Below, piece by piece: positions 11,116 to 21,286 of a DNA stretch of 64,000 nt (position 1 is the stretch's first letter; each line of letters begins with the position of its first letter). The position numbers were made by a program, and so were the translations under genes. This DNA is from Tigriopus japonicus (taxonomy: Eukaryota > Arthropoda > Copepoda > Harpacticoida > Harpacticidae). Below the pieces are notes generated by a model that saw nothing but the letters and a program-made list of their open reading frames with translations, was not told the origin of the DNA and did not search any database. Location of the stretch: positions 65,570-129,569 of the forward strand of contig JAAGOF010000250.1 in assembly GCA_010645155.1 (NCBI GenBank). Direction: 5' to 3'.

Positions 11116-14100
11116 CTACATCCCGTCTGAGGTGACGACCGTCACCACACTGGGTAAGATCACTTCCTCCAAGTCGGTTGGATCAGTCTTGATGATGTGA
11201 TGGTGGTGACCATCTTCGTCGTCGTCGTCCTCATCATGAGTCCCACCCACGGTCACGATGGTGGCGCCATCTAGCGCCTCATCCAGTTCATGTGTGGTCA
11301 TCTCAGTGATGCCATCAGAATCGCCGCCGGCTCCACAGCCTTCTTTGTGGGCGGACCGGATGTGACGGTCGAGGTAATCCCGACGACCGTAACTCTTTTG
11401 ACAGATCTCGCACACAAATGGTCGAATTCCCTTATGCAGTTCCGCCACATGACGTCTCAAACTATCAAACTTGGAAAACGTTCGACCACAAATGGTCCCG
11501 TTATCGAGGACCCACTTGCACGTCTTCTTATCATCAGCCGGGCGTTTTTTACCCGCGATAGTGGGCGCCATTCGATGACCCGAGAGACCGGCATTCGACG
11601 ACGCATTGGAGGTGTGTGATGGGGGCAGAATTCCGCCCAATTGATTGGTGGAGATGGCAGGTAGTTGACTCAAACTTATTGACGACGATGACTGACCGGG
11701 CATGGGATTGGGAGCGGCCACAATGGTGGCGGTGTTACCCGTCGACGGGTTATTGGTCACTTTGGCAATGTTCAAATTGGATACTTCGACGTCATTGTGA
11801 GATCGAAGATGGCGTAACAAATAATCACGCCGTCCGTAGTTTTTCCCACACAACGTACAACAATAAGGTCGGATTTGTTTGTGCGCTTCCGACACGTGTC
11901 GCTTGAGACTATCAAACTTGGTGAAGGTCTTCCCGCAAGCCGTGCCATCGTCCAAAATCCAGAGGCAGATCTTCTTTTCTTCAGCGGGAATGTCTTTACG
12001 CTTCTTCTTGGGGATCTTGGGCGGCGGGGGCGGCATTTCATCGCCCGTCAAGAGCACACCATCATCCCACTCCATGCCGGAACCTGAGGATGACTTGTTT
12101 TTCTTTTCATGCGTCTTCATATGCCGATCAAGGTAGTCCCTTCGGCCGTAGCTTTTTTCGCACAATGGACACGCAAACGGACGGACCCCCTTGTGCAGCT
12201 CATTGACGTGTCGACGGAGACTGTCCAGCTTGGAAAATGCCTTTCCACAGACAGTGCCATCGTTCTGCACCCACCGACAGATCTTGGAGCCCATGGGCTT
12301 ACTGGCTTGCGGCAAAGAGCCGTTCAGGGTGAAAAACGGCAATTGCGTGGTGGCCAAAGGGGTGGAGCCCGAGCTCATGCTATTACTCCCCGGACTAGGC
12401 GGGCTCACCACGGCGTGATGCGATGTGGTGGGAGACATCACGGTGTTGGTACCACTGGCTGAATGCTGAATAATTTGTACTCCGCTCAAATCTGTAAGAA
12501 AGAAAGCAAGAGTAAAAACGGGTGAAGCACAACGAAAGGGGTGACAAGCTATTCAGGAGGGTGCTGGCTTACTCTGAACGGTCTGAGGCATTTGGACGAT
12601 TTGAACATTATTACTGGTCTGCGGGGAGATCTTGATCTTTTGGACCATGGAGTTTGCCGAAGCCGTCGGCAAACTGTTCACTAAAGTGACGGTATTGGAC
12701 GTCAGAACGGTAGACGAGCCGCCTCCACCCGCTAAATTCAGCGCATAACTGGCATTGTGGGACTTGAGATGACGTTGTAAGTAGTCTCGACGACCGTAAG
12801 TCTTGTCACACATGGAACAGGCATACGGTCTCACACCTAGGATTCAAATTAAGGACCGTCATGCATTGAACAAACTGGGTTCAGTGTTTGATCAGCCTGT
12901 GTTGGCTAGATCAAGCCTGAAAATGTGAGCCGGGTCAACTACCTTTGTGAGTTTCGGTGAGATGACGCTTGAGACTGTCGTATTTGGTGAACGTTTTTCC
13001 GCACGTGGTTCCATTTCCGGTGGGCCACAGGCACACTTTCTTGTCATTTTCGGCCCCGACACCCGGAATCGTATTGGAAGGGGAGAGACTAGCGTCCAAG
13101 AATTTGCGGTTCTTCTTGTAGGATATCGCTTGACCCGATTTGTCCACCACCACTTCCACCTAAAACAGCAACAATTCAAATTCGAACGTTAAATATCCGG
13201 GAGATCAAATACTCGATTCACGGCTTTGTTATGCCAATGAAAAGATGAAACGAGCTTCGCTTTTCGAGACTACCGACCAACGGATGCCGTTCTCATTGAG
13301 TCTTTTAGAAGTTGGCATTAGGTTGGAACCTAGTACAATTAAATAAGGGCTAACAAAGAGGAGGAGGTGGAAAAGCGTGTCCATCCCGACGCCAACAGTT
13401 CACGCTACTCAGGGTGGAATAATGGTTGTGTTTTGCGTAACCGTGTAAGTAATGATGGCAACTAAACCCTGAGTGTGGCCACTTTTTATTATGTCTCTCC
13501 ATTTTCTTAAAGTCACGCTAAAACGCATCATTACTACGCCTTTGATAAAATCGTATGAACATGGGGAATTTCATTTAATATGGCAGCGGTAGTAAGATAT
13601 CCGCAATCAACCCAAAAATTGGGGCCCTTTCCACGACGGCTGAGTGGGAGGTTACACTCTCTAGAATTGAGAAGTCGAAATGCTAATAAACACTCATAAA
13701 TTGCCCCTAGACACCAAAATTTGACAATTTTCGCTCTTTTCAGTATTTTCTGGACACGCCAGAACGGAAAACGCATGCCCATGGCTTAGAGGTGGCGCGT
13801 CTCTTTGACTTGGCTGATGGCGCTCAAAAGATTCTATTTTAGGTGTGAGGGCTGGGCCGGATTTTCTTTTCTTCTGAGGAGAAAATGGGTGGACCCGACC
13901 CCCAACCCAACTTGACTACTTACCGGCATGGAGATGCCATCGACTTCGATTTTGGGCTGGATCTCATTGTCGGCGGTGAGGAAATGCGAGCCCAAGGAGA
14001 TGGTTTCGCCGGATTCGGTGGTGATGATGTTGCCATCGACGGTGTACGTCAACGTGGGCGTGTCCGAACCGCCTCCCGAATGCGAACGCGAGGTGGTCAA

Positions 14101-14208
14101 GACGAGATTGCCGCCTCCGGGGGAAGTCAAACCTCCCGAAGAATTGGGCACAAACGGGTGCATCTCGCCATCGTCCAAAAGCAAGAGGATCGACGTCGTC
14201 GACATCAT
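11116..14208 (-). CDS. C2H2 zinc-finger protein with four repeated finger pairs (713 aa)
   Basis: Four exons: 14208-13924, 13159-12943, 12836-12573 and 12491-11116, all with GT donors and AG acceptors and matching phase (2142 nt in total). The protein has eight C2H2 fingers arranged as four pairs at residues of about 138-195, 326-383, 430-490 and 581-640. In each pair the first finger is atypical (CX9CX12HX4H, as in CRWVQNDGTVC) and the second is canonical (CX2CX12HX3-4H, always with YGRRDYLxRH). Linkers such as HKGVRPFAC join them. Spacers are Ser/Thr/Pro/Gly-rich, and the C-terminus has an Asp/Glu run followed by HHHH. It is probably a nuclear DNA-binding regulator. The start at 14208 (two adjacent ATGs) is preferred over an in-frame ATG at 14256. 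No orthologue name is claimed. Confidence 0.88.
13160..13923 (-). other. First intron of the four-exon zinc-finger gene
   Basis: This 764-bp intron has a GTAAGT-type donor and a TTTTAG acceptor. It contains a small inverted repeat (ACTCAGGGT near 13408 and ACCCTGAGT near 13470) that may mark a short insertion. No coding exon was recognised. Confidence 0.7.
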
Positions 14209-16021
14209 GAATGAAAAGGAACAGGAACAGAAGGAGGAGGGAGGATCAAGACCCAATAGCCAAAATCAGAGATCAAGCGAGCAACGCATCAATAGATTCA
14301 CTTCCAAGAGCGAGTTCTTCGTCTTCTTCTTCGTTTCACGTTGATGTGGACGGGAGATTGATTCATCCACCACAATTTAGTCACTCGGAGCGTCCTCCAT
14401 GATGATAGGAATGATTTATCATGAATCTCTTCAACACTAACTATGGTGCACGAGACGATTATTATTAGAATAATCGAAAATAGAGGACGACGTCTTTAGG
14501 GAATTTAAAATCACTCCTCAGTCATTCTGTTCACTCGTCGAAGCGGAATCACGTTGCCGGTCATCATTCTTAGGATCCTCATCGAATCAATCCGAACGAT
14601 AATCTCATCATTTGAATCCTCGATAATAACATACAGCGACAACAACAGCAGTAGCAGCAGCGACGGAACCTTTCTTCACGGATTCTGAAGGCTCATATTG
14701 AGCGTGTGTGAGTGAGTGCCAGGGAATTTCGCTGCAGTAGCTCTCGTCTACGATCCTCTATCAGAGCCATATCACTCGTTCATACGAGGAAAATAAAGTT
14801 TCGCTTTGCGAGTTTGGCCAGAGCGCTATGTTTGTCGTTTTGGGCCGAGAATTTCGGCCGTTGGGCGAGGGCGCTTCCAGCTATCCGTCCTGAACTGAAT
14901 AGGCTCAATCTAACCCCCTTGTCATTCACGGAGGAAACGGGGCAAAACGTACCGCGCCAAAACGCTATTCGGAGAATGAGCCTGTTTTTGAGGCTAAAGC
15001 GGAGCAACAAGGGGGCCATTTCGCGGGGCTTTGGGCGCGATTTTCCCGGTGAGGCGAACTGAGACGCCCGGGGAGTTGGCGTCATCACGCGGGCGGCGGG
15101 CCAAAACTCAGGCTCAAGCGAGTGGGGCTTCGGGCCAAATCCAACGGGCGTCTGGCCGCCAAAACATAGCCACGAAAAGAAGAAGAACTGAAAAATACAT
15201 TGACTCAATCACTGGATGCTAGAATCAGGGACGCCGTTGCAGGCCACGAAAAAACAAGAGTGATCTCAAATTTGGCCATTTGGAGGCCAGACTCAGACGT
15301 GAGAGTAATTCTCATGATGATGATATTGTTTTCTTGGGCCCAAGCAACTCAATGTGCGAACTCAACTTGTCTGTTAGATGTTTAGATCTAATGGAACGGA
15401 TGGAATGCTAAACGTGTGAATTTCAGAGATTGTTTGAATTAGCTCATGGCAACACTGGTGATTACAAATTGTACATGGCACTGATGGCAGGGTGGAGCAT
15501 CAGAATCAAACACAAGTGTTGTTCATTTAATCTCTTTATCGTTCAGGCATTTTGAAAGGGACAAGATGAGTCTAGTTCATTTGGCGAGAGACAGTATATA
15601 TGTTGGTTTAAAAATCATCATGCTAATGTCAATTAAATCATTGATGATCAATAACAAGAAAAGACTAGCACAGATTGAAGAAAATTAATTCGGTTTGTGA
15701 TCCAGTAAAGAGGAGAGTTTTCAACTAAGCATTTGAAAACAATGAAGATTGCTTACTTTCAAAGAAAATGATAGTATTTATAGTCAGTGGAATAAAGAAA
15801 ATGACAGTGCAGAAAACTCAGTGGTAGTAACAGAGAAAGGTAGTTGAAAAATGGCAGTATGGTGAAAAATTTCGACGTAAAAACGAGAACAACTATTTTT
15901 GACAAAGACCAAAAACATGAAAAGTGGTTTTAATGAACTTGGGGAGTTAAAGAAACAGACGCAGATTGGATTCATTGACATTGAGCAATTGTTTCATAAT
16001 GTATGCTTTTAGGATATGCAT
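14209..16021. other. Upstream region of the zinc-finger gene; no gene seen
   Basis: The sequence just right of 14208 should hold the 5' leader and promoter of the minus-strand zinc-finger gene. A run of CAACAACAGCAGTAGCAGCAG lies near 14640. Between 14780 and 15170 the DNA is G+C-rich, with open frames on both strands, but no domain is visible. The remainder to 16 kb is A+T-rich and featureless. Confidence 0.5.
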
Positions 16022-16267
16022 AATTTTTTTTTTTATTGTGGGTGCTAGGGTCGGAGGTTTGAGCCTCGCCCGGCCAGCGAAGCCAGCCATCACATCTTCC
16101 AAATCATTTCCGATAGGCAATCTCGTGTCTAGTATCAGATTGGTTCTCCGTCTGTGGGTGTGGATTAGCGTCTAAAAGTTTCCCTGAGAGAGGTCGGGGA
16201 GGAGAATCGAATCTGGGACCTTTCTCACTACAGGAAACTGCGCTAACCACAATACCACATCTCCTCC
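16022..16267 (-). mobile_element. tRNA-derived SINE
   Basis: Read on the minus strand, 16267-16198 folds as a tRNA-like head. The 5' stem GGAGGAG pairs with CTCCTCC 57-63 nt later. An A-box-like TGTGGTTAGCGCAG and a B-box-like AGATTCGATTC are in the right order. An unrelated body follows (about 16197-16036), then a short A-run (the T-run at 16024-16034 on the plus strand). Head, body and A-tail together are the hallmark of a tRNA-derived SINE. A sister copy lacking the head lies at 25940-26068. Confidence 0.85.
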
Positions 16268-16551
16268 CTTGTTTCGAGTTCAAAATTTCACTAGTGTTAG
16301 AAAAGTGATCCTGACACAATTTTTTTTTTTCAATGCATGGAAGCATGTGTAATAAAAACTGATGTTCAAATTCGTCGCATTTTACATTTTTGAACTTGAA
16401 AATAAAAGTTGGCTGAAAAACTGTTTACAAAATTACTAATAACAATACTATTCACTTACTTGGACACTTGAAACAACAAGTTTTTCAAATGCCGAGTTCA
16501 TTTTCCGCCTACACTACACTAGCCCGAATTTCAAATTGCATCACTATCAAC

Positions 16552-17671
16552 CAGGGTTGCCAGGTTCCAAGGAGGGCTTTTTTCAAATTTCTACCTTGTA
16601 TTACAAAAAATGTGAGTGTAAAGAGCAGTGCTCAAGATATTTTTTTATAAAAAATAAACTTTCAAAATTCTGTACATTTTTTAATGTGCGTGTTAGTAAA
16701 CAAGTTCATGGGAACAAAGCGTCAACTTGGCACTAAAGCCAATGGCATTAACGGGAATCCATAGATGCTAGGATTGCAGAGTTGATCCTCCCCTGCCCAT
16801 TAAAGCCGGGATTGACCCAATGTTATTGATAGGTAACATTGTGTTTGTAAATTGGATATGTTATGTGTATAGGGTTTCGCCTTTTTTTCTTAAACAAAAT
16901 AATTTGACAATCAAAATCCATTCTATTTAGCGCTTGTCTGCCTTTGGTTTTGGTAGGCATAACTGGAACTGCTGATGGAATGAAAGCGCTTTCGGCCGAA
17001 ATTACGGCCGAAATTTTGATTTCGGTTTCAGTTATGCTTAACTAAACCAAAAGCAGACATACACTTTTAAGAAGTCGAAGATATTTTTGGTTCAAAAACC
17101 ACTACAAATTCTTTTGTGTTTTTTTCAAAATTTAGTTTTACCTGATGTTAAACACATAATAAATTTAAAGTTAAAGTGAATTTTGCATGTATGTAATTTT
17201 TCAATCAGTTGCTTGCGGTTTTGGTTAAGCCCTCTTTAGACCTAAACTTTTGGTTATGATCTCGTTTGGTCCATCACTAACTGATATCAAAAATGAAATT
17301 TCAGCCCAAAAGCGCATTTTGTCCATCACTAAAATTTAGCGATTGACAAAAGAAGTTAGTTAAAAGTGTTTAAAGACACCACAATTGACTGCGGTCAAAA
17401 ACAAGGCATAACCTTATGTTTAACCTAAGTATTTGTTTAAAGAACTTGTTTGAAATGGACTTTCAACTGGCAGCCAAAGAGTTTCATACGTCGCAATTTA
17501 GCAGTCACTTGGAAGATACCTGTATCATCAAGCTTCAAAAGTTTTCAAATTCGGCTTGTCAAAAAAAAATATTTCTTCAATACCCGGCTTTTTTCCAAAT
17601 ATTTTGGCCTTTTGAAGAAAATATATATTGGATATTTTGTCACTTTTTTGCAAATATTTTTCCGGGCCCTA
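16552..17671. mobile_element. hAT-type copy, chimeric ends
   Basis: The left end CAGGGTTGCCAGGTTCC and the following kilobase match the element at 18453-21278, including blocks near 16605-16800 and the palindromic core around 16934-17065. After about 17560 the match stops. The last 110 bp instead match the right end of the element at 29628-31124, finishing TTTTTCCGGGCCCTA at 17671. The copy therefore carries the left terminus of one hAT family and the right terminus of another. No transposase is encoded. Confidence 0.7.
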
Positions 17672-17679
17672 CTAATGAG

Positions 17680-18452
17680 TAATGAGTTTCTACATATGGA
17701 AAACTAAACGGAAAAAACCAACCAATTTAATTGATGGCTTTCTAAACTTTCTCAAGCAAGAAATACAAGTATTAAGAGCCAGCCACATGATAAGTGGGAA
17801 GGGAAACAAATTCGACTCCAAATGGCCAATGCCTCTAACTTACAACATAATGCGGATACAGGAAAACACCCCATCAAAGATCGAGGATATCGAGTGAGCA
17901 AAGCAAAGCAAAGCAAAGCAGAGCATTCACAAACGTTAACAATAACAACAAAAAAAAAGATTCATGATAAATCAAAAACAAAGAATATGAAAACGTGCAT
18001 GTAAATATCAATCACAGGATCGAAATAAGTGAAGAATTATAATATAAAAATTTTTTTACTCCTGTAAAATAACGCACATTCTCATGAATGAGAGCAAGGA
18101 TGATCAAATGTGAAGCTGTCATCGCAGTCCAGCAGCAGCGATGTATGAGTGGATTGACTTTGCATCAGCTAATTGAGCGACAGTATCATAACAAGGAGAA
18201 ATACGGTACAGGCAGCTTAAAAAAACTAAGGGCTCATGTTCTCTGCTTTCGAAAAACTAGTTACATCAAGCTCTTCTTGACTATGATTGAGACGAGGTCT
18301 AGTTCAAATGCATTTACGCGTGGACAGCCTGTTGAAATCACAACAAGAAATACTGTTCACAGTTTACATTAGCTGTATTACACTTGCCAATATGCTGTAA
18401 CGTTTACAAGCTACTCCTACAGTATTTCTCTTTGATGTGAGCTGATGCAAAG
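17680..18452. other. Non-coding; (AAAGC)n and dispersed repeat copy 2
   Basis: A short AAAGC microsatellite lies at about 17897-17922. The stretch 18205-18370 is the partner of the repeat at 2630-2800. Inverted blocks CTTTGCATCAGCT (near 18157) and AGCTGATGCAAAG (18440-18452) bracket about 300 bp and suggest a worn foldback element into which the next hAT copy inserted. Confidence 0.5.
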
Positions 18453-19009
18453 CAGGGTTGCCAGGTCCCACGGAGGGCTCGCGGCCAAATTTAAAATCAG
18501 AAGTTGCCTTTTGGCGGCCAAAAATGAGGAAAAGTTGCCACTTGGCAGCCATTTTTTTATTTTCATTGTTTTCATTATTGTTGTTCAATTGTCACGCACA
18601 TTGCAAAAAAATGTATAAGTAAGGAGCATTGCTCAAGACATTTTTTGTAAAATATATATTATCTTAAACTTCTTTACATTTTTTGTATTGTGCGTTCTAG
18701 TAAGAAACTTCATGGGAACAAAGCGTCAACTTGGCATTATAGACAATTGACGTTAACGTGAATCCTTAGGTGCTAGGATTGCAGGGTTGATCCTCCCCCG
18801 CCCAATAAAGCTGGTATTGACCCAATTTTGCCGATAGGTAACATTATGTGTCTGTAAATCGGAAATGTTAAATGCATAGGGTTTCATCTTTAGTCTTTAT
18901 ACAAAATTATTTAACAATCAAAATCCATCCTATTTAGTGCATGTCTGCTTTTAGTTTTGGTAAGCATAACTGAAACTGCTGATGGAATGAAAGCGCTTTC
19001 GGCCGAAAT

Positions 19010-20224
19010 AAGGGAAGCTCAGTAAACATCAGCTGGGCCTGCTTGTTTACTCCGTAGCACAGTCGTGGCCTCTGTCATGGATATACTTACAGAAGAGGAT
19101 GCGAAGACAGCTGTTTGTTGTTGTTTTTGAGAGCCCAATGAGGCCCTCTGGAGTGAACGATAGAGAAGTGTTATGGACTCAATATTCAATATTTTATGTT
19201 AAATCAGTGAACAAATTGTCTAGACATGATTCTAGTTTGTGTTTCCGTCTCTTAGAGATAATTAAATGCAACCCACTCTTGGGTAAATCACGTTCACCAC
19301 TCATTATCAACCCTATTCAACTTATCCTGAAATACCAATGGTTTCAGATTATAAGTACCAAACAACACCATCAAAGCGAAGAATACAGTGCTCCATGAGA
19401 GTGATCCGTTCTTCACTGCATTCTGCATGAATAATCAGTGTGAGGGAATCATCAACAACTCAACTATTAGTTGACAAAAAATTTGTTTAATCTCGTGCTT
19501 CCTCTCGGTTTGGCAGATCAAAAAGTTGATATTTGGCATCTAATGGATTTCAAGGACTTCAGACGATAAAATGCTGACTTAAAATGATGTTTTTATGGGG
19601 AAGAGTGTGGATACTGTGGCTGTGAGTGTCATTGTTAATAACATGGCCACAGTTTTCTAAAAAGACGCCCAATCTTCATGCAACTTGATCGAAGTATAAC
19701 TGAACTCGTTGTCTGAAGTTGGTATTATTATATTTAAGTTACATATGCATTTATTCGAGATCCATTCTCCATTTTGTGCGAGATATTGGTCTGAAGGAGC
19801 TCAGTTTTGACTAATTCCCGAGAACAGAAAGCAGCATTATAAAAATGAATGGTAGGAAAAGGAGCGCCATCTAATGCTACAACAATGTTCTGAAGCGATG
19901 TTTGCTATCAAACACCTATTTCTATCGTTTTTTGGCAATTTCGTCATTATTCACTGCAAAGCCGCACCGTTTTAAGGGCCTCATTGGGCTACGCGTCAGC
20001 TGAAGTTCGCGTCCTGTGGTGAGAGGTTCCTGCCTCTGTAGTCTCATTGCTTCACAAAAATTCTATGATCGCATCTCTTTCTCGACCGTTTGTTGCGGAG
20101 CAACTGACCATTTGAAATATTTGATCGAGTGCAGAACAGGAAAGAACAGAATCACCAGAAAAGGGCGGCGCAACACTACGGAGCACAAAATCAACAACCT
20201 TTTTTCTCACTGTGCTTATCAAAT
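19010..20224. mobile_element. Nested insertion of unknown type inside the hAT element
   Basis: The related copy at 16552 reads GGCCGAAATTACGGCCG without interruption. Here the same site is split by 1215 bp and flanked by AAAT on both sides. The outer ends do not form clear inverted repeats. Inside, a 15-bp block AGCCCAATGAGGCCC (near 19133) is found inverted near 19977, so part of the insert may itself be a smaller element. A short frame starts MDILTEEDAKTA near 19077, but nothing is recognisable. Confidence 0.7.
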
Positions 20225-21021
20225 TACAGCCGAAATTTTGATTTCGGTTTCAGTTATGCTTAACTAAACCAAAAGCAGACATGCACTTTAAAGAAGCCGA
20301 AGATACTTTTGGTTCAAAAACCTTTACAACTTCTTTTGACCAAATTGTTTTTTTCAAAACTGAGTTTTTCATGATGTTGAACACATAATCAATTTAAATT
20401 TAAAGTGAATTTTGCATGTATATAACTGCAATCAGTTGCTTGCAGTTTTGGTTAAGCCCTCTTTATACGAAAACTTTTGGTTATGATCTTGTTTGGTCCA
20501 TCACTAACTGACATCAAAAATAAAATTTCTGCCCAAAAGCGCATTCGTCCATCGCTATGATTCAGACGCCACAATTGACTGCAGTCAAAAACAAGGCACA
20601 ACCTAATGTTTAACTTAAGTATTTGTTTAGAGGACTTGTTTGAAATGGACTTTCAACTGGCAGCCAAAGATTTGCATGTGTCGCAATTTAGCAATTACTT
20701 GGTAATTGCCTGTGTCATCATTGATGATACAGGTAATTACAGGTAAGTACTTGATGATTCATCAAGTTTCAAAAGTTGCCAAATTCGGCTAAGATGCTAC
20801 AAAAATTTTCTTGTGGCCATTCAGCAGCCTCAAAAGTTGCCATTTTGTGGCCAAATTTCAACCGGTGGCCACTAACGTTTGTTCGTGGCTATCACCTTTC
20901 CAAAGTTACCTTTTTTGGAAATTATGGCCGCCGCAGCGGCCACCTGACAACCCTGGTTGGCACTCACATAATGATCAGCAGCCTTTCGATATTTTCCCGT
21001 TGCCATTAACTTTCATAAGTT

Positions 21022-21230
21022 GCCATTTGGCGGCCAATTCCCCCCCGGCGGCCACAATTTTTTTCTCGTGGCCATCAGGTTTCAAAAGTTGCCAATTTGG
21101 CGGCCAATTTCCCCCCGGCGGCCACAATTTTTTTCTCGTGGCCATCAGGTTTCAAAAGTTGCCAATTTGGCGGCCAGTTTCCCCCCGGCGGCCACAATTT
21201 TTTTCTCGTGGCCATCAGGTGTTAAAAGTT
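21022..21230. repeat. 70-bp tandem repeat, three units
   Basis: Three units begin at about 21022, 21091 and 21161. Each contains GCCAATTTGGCGGCCAATTT, a C-run, GGCGGCCAC and TTTTTTTCTCGTGGCCATCA. They are almost identical and lie inside the right part of the hAT element. Long open frames here simply reflect the lack of stops in a repeated G+C-rich unit. Confidence 0.9.
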
Positions 21231-21286
21231 GCCACTTTTGGAAATTTTGGCCGCCGCGGCGGCCACCTGGCAACCCTGATGCAAAG

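Larger units (their letters stand above)
18453..21278. mobile_element. hAT element, complete ends, 8-bp target duplication, non-autonomous
   Basis: It starts CAGGGTTGCCAGGT and ends ACCTGGCAACCCTG, a perfect 14-bp inverted repeat. It is flanked by the 8-bp direct repeat ATGCAAAG (18445-18452 and 21279-21286). An 8-bp duplication and CAGGG termini are the signature of hAT elements. No transposase domain is visible in the 2826 bp, so it depends on helper activity. It contains a nested 1.2-kb insertion (19010-20224), an internal inverted repeat (TGTCTGC...GCAGACA arms) and a 70-bp tandem array near its right end. A second ACCTGACAACCCTGG-type end at about 20943-20957 suggests internal duplication. 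Confidence 0.88.

Noticed and set aside
14712..15208. Possible protein in either strand of the G+C-rich stretch
   Set aside because: Overlapping open frames on both strands are expected from base composition, and no domain or splice logic was found.
16198..16267. Functional tRNA gene
   Set aside because: The tRNA-like fold is imperfect, is fused to a SINE body with an A-tail, and has a headless sister copy. No clear anticodon arm could be assigned.
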